From Planktotalea frisia (GTDB taxonomy: Bacteria; Pseudomonadota; Alphaproteobacteria; Rhodobacterales; Rhodobacteraceae), in the NCBI RefSeq assembly GCF_001890925.1, contig NZ_MLCB01000010.1:1-62116 (forward strand): a stretch of DNA of 62,116 nucleotides, given 5' to 3'. Positions within the stretch are counted from its first letter, which is position 1. Each line of letters opens with the position of its first letter. A model generated the notes under the pieces. It was not told where the DNA came from. It ran no database searches and was given only the letters and a program-made list of their open reading frames with translations. Positions 34,352 to 46,108 of the stretch are shown in pieces. A program made the position numbers and the translations under genes.

Positions 34352-36724
34352 ATGCCAAAAGATGGTGGAATAGGCGCTTCAACGAAGCGGCGCGAAGACA
34401 TCCGGTTTTTGACTGGAAAAGGCAACTATAGCGACGACATCCAAACAGCCGGCGAATGCGCCGCGGTTTTCGCGCGCTCGAATGTGGCCAACGGAACAAT
34501 CAAATCAATCAACACGGACGCTGCAGCCGCAATGCCCGGTGTTCTGGCGATCTTCACAGGTGAAGACTTCGTCGAAGTGGGCGGCAATCCGGCGGGTTGG
34601 CTGATCAATTCGCGCGACGGGGAACCGATGAAAGAGCCAAAGCGCCCAGTTTTGGCCCATGGCAAAGTGCGCCATGTGGGCGACGCTTACGCAGCTGTCA
34701 TTGCTGAAACCGTTCAGCAGGGTAAAGACGCCGTCGAAGCGATCGAAATCGACATCGAAGAGCATGACGCAGTTATCAATATGGCCGACGCTTTGTCAGG
34801 CACCAACTACGTGCACGACGAGATCGAGACGAACCAATGTTTCGATTGGGGGTGGATCGAAGACAACCGCGCAGCAACGGATGAAGCCATCAAAGGTGCG
34901 CATCACGTCACGACGCTCGAACTCGTCAACAACCGCCTTGTCCCCAACGCGATGGAGCCACGTTGTTCCATCGGACATTACAACACAGGTACTGGCGACT
35001 ATGTTCTCCACACGACCTCCCAAAACCCGCACCTGACGCGTCTTTTGCTGAGCGCTTTTGTAATGGGCATTCCAGAGAACAAGCTGACCGTGATTGCGCC
35101 TGATGTGGGTGGTGGTTTTGGCTCCAAGATCTATCACTACGGTGAAGAAGCGCTTGTGCTTGCGGCCGCTAAGAAATTGGGTCGCACGGTTAAATGGACA
35201 GCGGATCGATCCGAAGCGTTCCTCACGGATGCCCATGGTCGCGATCACGTGACCAAGATTGAACTGGCGCTTGATGCAGAGGGCAATTTCCTCGCGTTCC
35301 GCACAGAGACGATGGCCAACGTCGGTGCGTATCTGTCGAACTTCTCTACCGCGACACCAACCTTCCTGCACGGCACATTGATGGCGGGCAATTACACGGT
35401 GCCGCTGGTCTATGTGAACGTCAAAGCGGTCTTCACCAACACGGCCCCCGTTGACGCCTATCGCGGCGCTGGGCGACCAGAGGCGACCTATTCTTTAGAG
35501 CGCGTGATCGACATGGCAGCGCGCGAAATCGGTATGGATCCGATTGAGCTACGCCGCAAAAACTTCATCAAGCCGGATCAATATCCTTTCGCCTCTGCGG
35601 CGGGGCTTGAGTATGACAGCGGCAACTATGACGCCCTTATGGACCGTATGGAAAGCGTGGCTGACATGGCTGGCTTTGCAGCGCGCCGTAAGGAATCTGA
35701 GGCCAAAGGCATGCTGCGCGGGTTCGGCGTAAACGCTTATATCGAAGCTTGCGGCATCGCGCCGTCAAACCTTGTTGGTATCCTTGGGTCCCGCGTCGGT
35801 CTTTATGATGCTGCGACTGTGCGTGTGAACGCGACGGGCAGTTTGTCGGTCATGGTCGGTGCACATAGTCACGGGCAAGGCCATGAAACTGTGTTCCCGC
35901 AGATCGTCGGCGACATGCTCGGCATTGATCCGTCCACAATCGAAATCGTGCACGGGGATACCTCGAAAATCCCATTTGGCATGGGCACTTACGGATCTCG
36001 CTCGCTCGCGGTCTGTGGCTCTGCCATGGTGCGCGCTACGGAGAAGATCATCGACAAAGCGACCAAAATCGCCGCACACATGCTCGAAACGGAACCCTCC
36101 AACATCGAGTTCAACGATGGCAATTTCAGCGTCGCTGGCACCAATCGCTCTGTCAGTTTCGGCGAAGTGGCGTTCAAAGCATATGTTCCACACGAGTTCC
36201 CGCTTGAATCAATCGAGCCGGGCTTGGAAGAGACGGCATTTTACGATCCAGCCAACTTTACCTACCCATCTGGCGCATACTGCTGCGAAGTCGAAGTCGA
36301 TCCTGACACTGGTAAAGTGCGCGTAGATCGTATGACAGCTGTGGATGATTTCGGCAACGTGATGAACCCGCTGGTCGTAACAGGGCAGGTGCACGGCGGT
36401 CTTGGCCAAGGCATCGGTCAGGCGCTGGTGGAAAACACCACATACGACGAGAACGGCCAGCTTCTGTCTGCAAGCTACATGGATTACACCATGCCGCGCG
36501 CCGACGATTTACCGTTCTACACAGTTGATCATAGCCAAGGGAATGCCTGTACGCATAACCCCTTAGGCGTCAAAGGCTGTGGTGAAGCAGGGGCGATTGG
36601 ATCGCCGCCAACAGTCGTCAATGCGGTGATTGATGCGCTGCAATCGGGCGGCAAAAACGTCACCCATATCGATATGCCCATGACCCCACATCGCGTGTGG
36701 TCTGCTATGAATAACGCAAATTAA
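34352..36724 (+). CDS. coxL: Large molybdenum subunit, form II CO dehydrogenase / aldehyde oxidase type
   Basis: The 790-residue catalytic subunit binds the molybdenum-cytosine dinucleotide cofactor. GGGFGSK (253-259), AYRGAGR (369-375) and the late GVKGCGEAGAIGSP with the catalytic Glu are visible. AYRGAGR marks form II; true CO-oxidising form I enzymes have AYxCSFR. Form II enzymes are widespread in roseobacters and usually do not support CO oxidation alone; the native substrate is uncertain. ATG at 34352 follows GGAAGG. No coxDEF or other maturation genes follow. Confidence 0.92.
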   Translation: MPKDGGIGASTKRREDIRFLTGKGNYSDDIQTAGECAAVFARSNVANGTIKSINTDAAAAMPGVLAIFTGEDFVEVGGNPAGWLINSRDGEPMKEPKRPVLAHGKVRHVGDAYAAVIAETVQQGKDAVEAIEIDIEEHDAVINMADALSGTNYVHDEIETNQCFDWGWIEDNRAATDEAIKGAHHVTTLELVNNRLVPNAMEPRCSIGHYNTGTGDYVLHTTSQNPHLTRLLLSAFVMGIPENKLTVIAPDVGGGFGSKIYHYGEEALVLAAAKKLGRTVKWTADRSEAFLTDAHGRDHVTKIELALDAEGNFLAFRTETMANVGAYLSNFSTATPTFLHGTLMAGNYTVPLVYVNVKAVFTNTAPVDAYRGAGRPEATYSLERVIDMAAREIGMDPIELRRKNFIKPDQYPFASAAGLEYDSGNYDALMDRMESVADMAGFAARRKESEAKGMLRGFGVNAYIEACGIAPSNLVGILGSRVGLYDAATVRVNATGSLSVMVGAHSHGQGHETVFPQIVGDMLGIDPSTIEIVHGDTSKIPFGMGTYGSRSLAVCGSAMVRATEKIIDKATKIAAHMLETEPSNIEFNDGNFSVAGTNRSVSFGEVAFKAYVPHEFPLESIEPGLEETAFYDPANFTYPSGAYCCEVEVDPDTGKVRVDRMTAVDDFGNVMNPLVVTGQVHGGLGQGIGQALVENTTYDENGQLLSASYMDYTMPRADDLPFYTVDHSQGNACTHNPLGVKGCGEAGAIGSPPTVVNAVIDALQSGGKNVTHIDMPMTPHRVWSAMNNAN

Positions 36725-36735
36725 GGAGAGCGGAC

Positions 36736-37518
36736 ATGTATTCATTCAACATTGAACGCCCGACATCTGTGGCCGACGCGGTTGCGGCACTTGGGGGCGA
36801 TGAAGCCCAAGCGCTCAGCGGTGGTCAAACACTGATACCAACGCTGAAAGCACGTCTGGCTTCGCCTACAACTCTGGTTAGCTTGACGGGTATCACTGAT
36901 ATGGCTGAGATCGACTCCGCGGGTGGCAAAATAACCATCGGTGGGGCAACAAACCATGCCGCTGTCGCAGCAGACGGCAGCTATCCAGCGTTGTCGGCTT
37001 TGGCAGCAAATATCGGGGATCCAGCCGTGCGCAACCGTGGCACGATTGGCGGCTCGCTCGCCAACAATGACCCCTCTGCGTGCTACCCTGCGGCGGCTCT
37101 CGCGTCCGGTGCAACGATCACCACCAATGCCCGTTCAATCGCGGCGGACGACTATTTCCAAGGCATGTTCGACACGGCTTTGGAAGAGGGCGAGATCATC
37201 ACTGGCGTCACTTTCCCGATCCCGGAAAAAGCGCATTACGAGAAATTCGTGCAGCCTGCGTCGCGCTTCGCATTGGTTGGCGTCTTTGTCGCCAAATACG
37301 CAGATGGCGTGCGAGTCGCTGTGACAGGTGCCTCCAACGAGGGCGTGTTCCGTTGGACCGAAGCGGAAGCCGAGCTCAGCGCGAACTTCTCAGCGGATGC
37401 TTTGGACGGGTTGAGCGCAAGTTCTGACAACCTGATCGAAGACCTGCACGGGAGTGCCGAGTATCGCGCGCATCTTGTGAAAGTCATGGCAGGCCGTGCG
37501 GTTAAGGCAGCTTCTTAA
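36736..37518 (+). CDS. coxM: FAD subunit of form II CO dehydrogenase-like enzyme
   Basis: The 260-residue medium subunit takes electrons from the iron-sulfur subunit to FAD and on to the respiratory chain. The FAD-binding motifs are SGGQTLIP (about 29-36) and TIGGSLANND (about 102-111). It starts 11 bases after coxL with AAGGAGAG as ribosome site and closes the coxSLM operon at a strong terminator. Confidence 0.93.
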   Translation: MYSFNIERPTSVADAVAALGGDEAQALSGGQTLIPTLKARLASPTTLVSLTGITDMAEIDSAGGKITIGGATNHAAVAADGSYPALSALAANIGDPAVRNRGTIGGSLANNDPSACYPAAALASGATITTNARSIAADDYFQGMFDTALEEGEIITGVTFPIPEKAHYEKFVQPASRFALVGVFVAKYADGVRVAVTGASNEGVFRWTEAEAELSANFSADALDGLSASSDNLIEDLHGSAEYRAHLVKVMAGRAVKAAS

Positions 37519-37530
37519 TGTAACACTTTA

Positions 37531-37562
37531 AGTCGGGCGTGCTGCTGTACGCCCGACTTTTT
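37531..37562 (+). terminator. Terminator of the coxSLM operon
   Basis: A perfect 10-bp stem AGTCGGGCGT/ACGCCCGACT (37531-37540, 37549-37558) with an 8-base loop, followed by five T residues counting the stem's last base. Confidence 0.92.
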
Positions 37563-37625
37563 GCGTATTCTATCGCATACATTCTTGACAAACTACGCGC
37601 TTAAGGCGCAAGTGACACACAGCAG

Positions 37626-37775
37626 TATCGGGAGAACCAGCATCGCTGGTGCCGAAGGAGCAACCGCCCCGGAAACTCTCAGGCCAAGGGACCTTTACTG
37701 TCATACAGACTCTGGAGAGAGGCGCGCATGCGTCCGCCGAAGGGATAGCGATCTCAGGCAAACTGACAGAGGGGG
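37626..37775 (+). ncRNA. Tandem glycine riboswitch upstream of gcvT
   Basis: Two gcvT-type aptamers follow each other. The first contains CGGGAGAACCAGC, GCCGAAGGAGCAACCGCC and ACTCTCAGGCCAAGGGACC. The second contains CTGGAGAGAGGCGC, GCCGAAGGGATAGCG and ATCTCAGGCAAA. About 90 bases separate the second aptamer from gcvT. Such tandem aptamers usually switch the glycine cleavage genes on when glycine is plentiful. Confidence 0.96.
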
Positions 37776-37863
37776 CATCACGTGCGCGAGTATTTCGCGT
37801 GCAAAATGTGGTGCCGCAGTCTTTGATCCAAAGCAGACGGCGAAGCTAAAAAGAGGGCGCGCT

Positions 37864-38979
37864 ATGTCAGAACTTTTGGAAACCCCACTACATGATTTGC
37901 ATGTGCGCCTTGGTGCGAAAATGGTGCCTTTCGCGGGTTATTCCATGCCGGTGCAGTATCCGCTGGGTGTCATGAAAGAACACGTTCACACCCGCGAGAA
38001 AGCTGGCTTGTTTGACGTAAGCCACATGGGTCAGGTGAAGGTCAGCGGCGCAGGTGCGGCGCAAGCGCTGGAGCGTTTGATCCCCGTTGATATCATCGGT
38101 CTTGGTGTAGATCGTCAGCGTTACGGAATGTTCACCAACGATCAAGGCGGCATTATGGATGATCTGATGCTCGCCAATCGTGGCGATCACATTTTTGTCG
38201 TAGTGAATGCCGCCTGCAAAGGGGCTGACATCGCCCATATGAAGACCCATCTAGAGCCTGAGGTGACCGTCACCGAAATCACCGATCGCGCACTCCTCGC
38301 GTTGCAAGGCCCCGCATCTGAGGCCGTGCTCAGCGCGCTTGACCCAAAAGCGGCTGAGATGACATTCATGGACGTCGCAACGCTTTCATTGAATGGTTTT
38401 GAGTGCTGGGTTTCGCGGTCTGGCTACACTGGCGAAGATGGTTATGAAATCTCAGTTCCCAACATCGACGCCGAAGCGCTCGCGCTTGCGCTTCTTGAAC
38501 ATAACGACGTCGAAGCCATCGGTCTCGGCGCGCGGGATTCGTTGCGCCTTGAAGGTGGGTTATGTTTGTATGGCCACGACATCGACACCTCTACGACGCC
38601 TGTTGAAGGCGCGCTGACTTGGGCGATCCAAAAGGTGCGCAGGACAGGCGGCGCGCGCGCAGGTGGTTTTCCCGGCACCGATGTGATCGCGGCTCAGATG
38701 GAGCAGGGTGCACCACGCAAGCGCGTCGGATTGCTACCAGAAGGGCGCGCGCCAATGCGCGAAGGCGTCGAGCTTTTTGCCACGCCAGAAGCCAAAACAT
38801 CAATCGGCACAATCACCTCTGGCGGCTTCGGTCCCACAGTCGGTGGCCCTGTCGCTATGGGTCTCATCAGCACAGATCACAGCGCAATTGGCACCACAAT
38901 ATACGGCGAATTGCGCGGCAAACGCTTGCCACTCACAATCACAAAACTGCCCTTCACACCGGCAAATTTCAAACGATAA
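37864..38979 (+). CDS. gcvT: Glycine cleavage system T protein (aminomethyltransferase)
   Basis: GcvT transfers the methylene group from the H protein to tetrahydrofolate and releases ammonia. The 371-residue protein has the typical opening PLHDLHVRLGAKMVPFAGY, LFDVSHMGQ, RSGYTGEDGYE, and the C-terminal GTITSGGFGPT. The frame extends upstream through the riboswitch, but ATG at 37864 with GAGGG in front is the real start. gcvH starts 15 bases downstream. Confidence 0.97.
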   Translation: MSELLETPLHDLHVRLGAKMVPFAGYSMPVQYPLGVMKEHVHTREKAGLFDVSHMGQVKVSGAGAAQALERLIPVDIIGLGVDRQRYGMFTNDQGGIMDDLMLANRGDHIFVVVNAACKGADIAHMKTHLEPEVTVTEITDRALLALQGPASEAVLSALDPKAAEMTFMDVATLSLNGFECWVSRSGYTGEDGYEISVPNIDAEALALALLEHNDVEAIGLGARDSLRLEGGLCLYGHDIDTSTTPVEGALTWAIQKVRRTGGARAGGFPGTDVIAAQMEQGAPRKRVGLLPEGRAPMREGVELFATPEAKTSIGTITSGGFGPTVGGPVAMGLISTDHSAIGTTIYGELRGKRLPLTITKLPFTPANFKR

Positions 38980-38994
38980 CAGGGAGTAAGACAA

Positions 38995-39354
38995 ATGAAA
39001 TACACAGAAGAGCACGAATGGCTGCGCGTAGAAGATGACGGCGTGGTGATCGGTATCACAGAGCACGCGACAGAGCAGCTTGGCGATATCGTCTTCGTGG
39101 AACTGCCCGAAGTCGGCACCACCGTCACCAAGGATGACGAGATCGTTGTGATCGAATCCGTCAAAGCCGCCTCCGACATCCTCGCGCCGATTGATGGCGA
39201 AATTATCGAGGTGAACGAAGCTTTGGGCGAAAACCCGGCACTCGCCAATGAAGACGCGATTGGTGCTGGTTGGTTCGTCAAAATTGAGCCGTCTGATGCG
39301 TCCCAAATGGACGATTACATGGACGAAGCTGGCTACAAAAAGTTCATCGCTTAA
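38995..39354 (+). CDS. gcvH: Glycine cleavage system H protein
   Basis: The lipoyl carrier of the glycine cleavage complex, 119 residues, standard length. Lys57 in ESVKAASD is the lipoylated residue, and the domain has the usual HEWLRVEDDGVV opening. It lies between gcvT and gcvP, 12 bases before the latter, all under the glycine riboswitch. Confidence 0.98.
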   Translation: MKYTEEHEWLRVEDDGVVIGITEHATEQLGDIVFVELPEVGTTVTKDDEIVVIESVKAASDILAPIDGEIIEVNEALGENPALANEDAIGAGWFVKIEPSDASQMDDYMDEAGYKKFIA

Positions 39355-39366
39355 AGGATCACGTCA

Positions 39367-42210
<2,844 letters not shown>

Positions 42211-42217
42211 AGTTTCA

Positions 42218-42250
42218 AAGGGCTGCCTTTTCATGGGCAGCCCTTGTCTT
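42218..42250. terminator. Bidirectional terminator between gcvP and rsmJ
   Basis: AAGGGCTGCC (42218-42227) and GGCAGCCCTT (42236-42245) form a perfect 10-bp stem. GTCTTT follows on the plus strand and TTTGAAACTTT on the minus strand, so it can end both convergent operons. Confidence 0.85.
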
Positions 42251-42867
42251 TAGTTCGTCATGAATACATCGTAACGTGTTGATTTTCCGAGGATTTGATG
42301 CGAACAGCTTGGAATGCCTTCAATTGGATCACCCTTGGCGGGCCACTTCAGAACCACCCTTTGGCGCGCATGTTTTAACGCAACGCGCATCAAGTCAGCG
42401 GCGTCTTCGTCTGTTCCTACAATCTCGCGTACTTGGCGCAGTTCTTGCTTCACGAGGGCGGTGGTTTTGCGTGGCGGATGCATAGGGTCGATCAAAATGG
42501 CTTCGCCAGAAAGCGTCGGGAGCAAGTCTTTTGCGTCCCCATTCAGCAAAGTCATGCGCGCGATAATGTCAGCGAACACACCGCCCTGAAGCCGCGCGTC
42601 CTCCATTCCTGCTTGCAGGAGTTCGTGCATACGCGTGGAGCGTTCGATCATTGTGACCTGAGCGCCCAAAGACGCGAGCAAGAATGAATCGCGTCCTAAA
42701 CCTGCTGTTGCATCAATGACTTGCGGGGTTTTACCAGAGCGAAACCCCATCGCTTTGGCCAAGTCCTGACCGCGCCCACCACCAAAACGCAAACGATGCG
42801 CGACGGCACCGCTGACGAAATCAACACGCAGTTCAGACTTTTGCAGGTCTCGCTTGGGCCGTGGCAC
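42250..42867 (-). CDS. rsmJ: 16S rRNA (guanine-1516-N2)-methyltransferase RsmJ-like
   Basis: This SAM-dependent methyltransferase of 205 residues matches the RsmJ (YhiQ) pattern: an opening LRVDFVSGAVAHRLRFGGGRGQ, DATAGLGRDSFLLASLGAQV as the SAM loop, ERSTRMHELLQ, and the signature DPMHPPRKTTALVK. The E. coli protein is about 250 residues; here the non-catalytic N-terminal part is short, as expected for related alphaproteobacteria. Its start is 2 bases after the stop of the dehydratase gene, an odd operon pair. Confidence 0.85.
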   Translation of the reverse strand: MPRPKRDLQKSELRVDFVSGAVAHRLRFGGGRGQDLAKAMGFRSGKTPQVIDATAGLGRDSFLLASLGAQVTMIERSTRMHELLQAGMEDARLQGGVFADIIARMTLLNGDAKDLLPTLSGEAILIDPMHPPRKTTALVKQELRQVREIVGTDEDAADLMRVALKHARQRVVLKWPAKGDPIEGIPSCSHQILGKSTRYDVFMTN

Positions 42868-42869
42868 GC

Positions 42870-44666
42870 TTAGTGATTGTCCCGCGGCAATCCTTTGCGC
42901 GCCACGTCTTTGTAGTTATCTGCGCCGCGCAATGTCATGCCTTTGTCGAAAGGCTCTACCAACTCGCGGAAATATTGCTGCCAAGGCGTTTGGCTTTCTG
43001 GCACCGCAAATCCGCCTGCTGCAATCAAAGCTTCACGTCGGGACGCGTATTCATCCTCGGAGATCAATATGTTGGCGCTGAACTCATTGAGGTCGATGCG
43101 GATCGTATCACCCGTTTGAAGCACGGCAAGACCACCATTATCCGGCGCTTCTGGGGCTGCGTTCAGGATCGAGGGCGAACCAGATGTGCCAGACTGACGA
43201 CCATCTCCGATGCAAGGCAGTGCCTCCACACCAGCTTTCAAAAGATACGCAGGCGCACGCATGTTCACGACTTCTGCGCCGCCCGGATATCCCTTGGGAC
43301 CTGCGCCGCGCATCACGAGTATGCTGTTTTCATCAATCTTTTCAGAAGGATCATCGATCCGGTGGTGATAATCCTCGGGGCCGTCAAACACCACTGCACG
43401 CCCTTCAAAGGCATTCAGATCATCGGGATTGCTCAGGTAACTCTTGCGAAACGCTGGGCTGATCACGGATGTCTTCATGATTGCGCTGTCAAACAAGTTG
43501 CCCTTGAGATTGATAAAGCCCGCGGCCTCTTTCAGAGGTGCCGCAATTGGCAAGATCACATCATCATTAGTGGATGGGCGCAAAGCGCAGTTTTCGCCTA
43601 TAGTTTTGCCGTTGGCCGTTACCAAATCAGGGTGCGGCAATAATCCGTCACCAAGCAAAGCACTCACCACAGCAGGGACGCCACCCGCACGGTGGAAGTC
43701 TTCGCCAAGGTATTTACCCGCAGGCTGAAGGTTAACCAAAAGCGGCACGTCATGGCCGACGCTTTGCCAGTCGTCGTTGCTTAACGGGACGCCCAAATGC
43801 CGTGCAATGGCATTCAAATGGATAGGGGCATTGGTGGAACCACCAATCGCAGAGTTGATCACAATCGCATTCTCAAACGCCTCACGGGTCATGATGTCTG
43901 AGGGACGCAAATCTTCCCATACCATCTCCACGATACGTTTGCCTGTTTCGTAGCTGATTTGACCACGCTCACGGTAAGGCGCTGGAATCGCGGCACTTCC
44001 AGGCAGCTGCATGCCCAAACCTTCGGCCAAGGAATTCATCGTGGTCGCTGTGCCCATCGTGTTGCAATATCCAACAGAGGGTGCAGAGGCGGCGGCGATT
44101 TCCATGAAGCCGTCTTCATCAATCTCGCCTGACGCAAGCTTTTCCCGCGCTTTCCAAATCACCGTGCCAGAGCCAGCGCGTTCGCCGTCCCACCAACCGT
44201 TGAGCATTGGGCCAACAGACAACGCGATCGCCGGAATGTTAACCGTTGCGGCGGCCATAAGGAGAGCAGGGGTCGTCTTGTCACAGCCAATCGTCAGCAC
44301 GACACCGTCAACAGGATAGCCATACAAGGTCTCGACCAGGCCTAAATACGCAAGGTTGCGATCCAACGAAGCGGTCGGGCGTTTCCCTGTCTCCTGAATT
44401 GGATGCACAGGCATTTCCAAAGGGACACCGCCCGCTGCAATAATGCCGTCGCGCACACGCTTGGCCAGCTCGATATGGTGGCGGTTACAAGGGGATAGAT
44501 CGCTGCCCGTCTGCGCAATCGCGATGATCGGTTTGTTGCTTTGCAGTTCTTCGCGCGTCAGCCCGTAATTCAGATATCGTTCCAAATACAACGCCGTCAT
44601 TTCGCGGTTCTCAGGGTTGTTAAACCATTGGCGTGAACGAAGATCGTTTGGCTGCATATTTGGCAT
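42870..44666 (-). CDS. IlvD/Edd-family dehydratase, probably sugar-acid dehydratase
   Basis: The 598-residue protein belongs to the IlvD/Edd Fe-S dehydratases. Cluster cysteines are visible in [18 protein letters not shown] and GYCNTMGTA, and the late [10 protein letters not shown] is a family signature. The pattern SDLSPCN and the length fit aldonate dehydratases (L-arabinonate or D-xylonate) better than dihydroxy-acid dehydratase of branched-chain synthesis. I could not fix the substrate. ATG at 44666 has AAAGGA 7 bases upstream; an ATG six codons earlier lacks that. It is co-transcribed with rsmJ. Confidence 0.75.
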   Translation of the reverse strand: MPNMQPNDLRSRQWFNNPENREMTALYLERYLNYGLTREELQSNKPIIAIAQTGSDLSPCNRHHIELAKRVRDGIIAAGGVPLEMPVHPIQETGKRPTASLDRNLAYLGLVETLYGYPVDGVVLTIGCDKTTPALLMAAATVNIPAIALSVGPMLNGWWDGERAGSGTVIWKAREKLASGEIDEDGFMEIAAASAPSVGYCNTMGTATTMNSLAEGLGMQLPGSAAIPAPYRERGQISYETGKRIVEMVWEDLRPSDIMTREAFENAIVINSAIGGSTNAPIHLNAIARHLGVPLSNDDWQSVGHDVPLLVNLQPAGKYLGEDFHRAGGVPAVVSALLGDGLLPHPDLVTANGKTIGENCALRPSTNDDVILPIAAPLKEAAGFINLKGNLFDSAIMKTSVISPAFRKSYLSNPDDLNAFEGRAVVFDGPEDYHHRIDDPSEKIDENSILVMRGAGPKGYPGGAEVVNMRAPAYLLKAGVEALPCIGDGRQSGTSGSPSILNAAPEAPDNGGLAVLQTGDTIRIDLNEFSANILISEDEYASRREALIAAGGFAVPESQTPWQQYFRELVEPFDKGMTLRGADNYKDVARKGLPRDNH

Positions 44667-44729
44667 TCTCAAGTCCTTTGGCATCTGTGTTTATTCGCGC
44701 AAAACCGCATTTCCACGCCTAAAAATAAG

Positions 44730-44815
44730 TGGTGCGGGCGGGGGGACTCGAACCCCCACGGGCATTCGCCCAACAGATTTTAAGTCTGGTATGTCTACCA
44801 TTCCATCACGCCCGC
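44730..44815 (-). tRNA. tRNA-Leu (anticodon UAA)
   Basis: The acceptor stem GCGGGCG/CGCCCGC, the D arm, an anticodon stem CAGA/TCTG around CTTAAAA (anticodon TAA), a long variable arm GGGCGAATGCCC and the T arm GGGGGTTCGAGTCCCCC fold as a type II tRNA. Discriminator A and an encoded CCA (44730-44732) complete it. It lies alone between the dehydratase and the TPR gene. Confidence 0.97.
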
Positions 44816-44919
44816 AGACGGATTGAGCCCGTAGGTCCAACCCTTAGCGACATCTTTAGCGCCCTCTGGCAATGATCACAATGCGAATAGAGGGCGTGTA
44901 ATGTGGAAAAAATACGCGG

Positions 44920-45474
44920 CTAAAGATCTGTTTTTGTCGCGGGCATTTCGCCCTTTAAAAACTGCCGTTCTTTCAGCCATGGATTGAGCGCAAGTGCTTT
45001 GCGCAGTGCAACCTGCGCTTCTTCGTCACGTTGCAGGCCAATCAAGGTTAAAGCCTTGCCTGAAATCGCGGCAATGTGGTTCGGTGACAGTGCGATTGCT
45101 TTGTCGAGTTCAATCAGGGCCGTGTCATATTCCTGTCTTAGAAAATGCGCGAAAGCCTTTTGATTGTAGCCTTCGGCGTAATTCGGGCAATAGGCGATAA
45201 GATCCTCAAAGACAGAAATTGCGCCTGCGAAATCATAGCCCTCGCGTCGCGACATGCCTTCATCCAGAAAGGCTTGGGCCCGCGCGTCTGGCGCATCTGC
45301 CCAAAGTTCCCACATCCGGTTTGAGATTGCTTGCGCTGCGCGTTCATCCGTTGCGATTTGTGCGGATGTGATCAATTCGCTCAATTGTAACGAATGATCC
45401 GGTGCCGCAGGGCATTGTGCGAATGCGCTGCTTGCTGTGCAGGCGAAGAGGGCGGCGATGACGTAGCTTTTCAT
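44920..45474 (-). CDS. Secreted TPR-repeat protein
   Basis: The 184-residue product has a Sec signal peptide (MKSYVIAALFACTASSAFA, cleavage near residue 19) and two to three TPR units between about 75 and 175, for example AEGYNQKAFAHFLRQEYDTA and AISGKALTLIGLQRDEEAQ. It probably acts in the periplasm as a protein-binding adaptor. No partner can be named from the neighbourhood, where it stands alone upstream of the lrp gene on the same strand. Confidence 0.8.
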   Translation of the reverse strand: MKSYVIAALFACTASSAFAQCPAAPDHSLQLSELITSAQIATDERAAQAISNRMWELWADAPDARAQAFLDEGMSRREGYDFAGAISVFEDLIAYCPNYAEGYNQKAFAHFLRQEYDTALIELDKAIALSPNHIAAISGKALTLIGLQRDEEAQVALRKALALNPWLKERQFLKGEMPATKTDL

Positions 45475-45521
45475 GAGGTCAATGATGGCGTTAAATGGTC
45501 ATTCGTCAAGTAAAGCCTTTG

Positions 45522-45995
45522 TTAAAGCGCAGTGCTGCTTTCCTCTTTGACCGCTTGCATCGCCACATAAGTCGATGTGCTCGCGACATGTGGCAAGGTC
45601 GATAGCTTTTCTGCCAAGACTTGCCGGTAACTGCTCATATCTTGCACGCGCACTTTGAGGAGGTAGTCGAAATTACCAGCAATCAGATGAGCTTGCTCAA
45701 TTTCTGGGATGGCGAGAACGGCTGTGTTAAACGCGGTCAGCGCTTTCTCGCGGGTGTCCGATAAGCGAATTTCTACGAATGCGACATGCTCGCGCCCCAG
45801 TTGGATCGGGTCCAACATCGCGCGATAGCCTTTGATGATCCCTTGTTCTTCAAGCCGCTTCAAGCGCGTTTGCGTCGGTGATTTGGACAATCCGATTCGA
45901 CCTGCGAGATCCGTTACGCTGATGCGCCCTTCGGCGGCGACAACGGCAAGAATCTTACGGTCAAAGCTGTCCAGATCGGAGCGGTTCATTTGCAT
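45522..45995 (-). CDS. putR: Lrp/AsnC-family regulator, probable proline-responsive PutR
   Basis: The 157-residue protein has an N-terminal winged helix (DRKILAVVAAEGRISVTDLA, then GLSKSPTQTRLKRLE) and a C-terminal RAM domain with the AHLIAGNFDYLLKV ligand segment. It is divergent from putA, 113 bases apart, the arrangement of PutR, which activates putA with proline in Rhodobacter and Agrobacterium. AGGAGA lies 6 bases before ATG at 45995. The symbol rests on synteny and family. Confidence 0.85.
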   Translation of the reverse strand: MQMNRSDLDSFDRKILAVVAAEGRISVTDLAGRIGLSKSPTQTRLKRLEEQGIIKGYRAMLDPIQLGREHVAFVEIRLSDTREKALTAFNTAVLAIPEIEQAHLIAGNFDYLLKVRVQDMSSYRQVLAEKLSTLPHVASTSTYVAMQAVKEESSTAL

Positions 45996-46022
45996 CGAGT
46001 TTCTCCTATATTTTGATCTAAA

Positions 46023-46046
46023 TGACTTGCATTCTGACGCAAGTCA
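46023..46046. promoter_or_regulatory. Inverted repeat between putR and putA, probable PutR operator
   Basis: TGACTTGC (46023-46030) and GCAAGTCA (46039-46046) are perfect 8-base arms around 8 bases. The site lies between the divergent genes, 28 bases from the putR start and 63 from the putA start, where an Lrp-type activator would bind. Confidence 0.6.
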
Positions 46047-46108
46047 AACAAAACTAATTGCCTGTTTTGGATAAGCTGCAAAAAAACCCTGAAGCGAAGG
46101 TGTGCAAA

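Noticed and set aside
44860-44896. Hairpin CGCCCTCT/AGAGGGCG as terminator of the TPR gene
   Set aside because: The loop is 21 bases and no T-run follows on either strand, so an intrinsic terminator is not supported.
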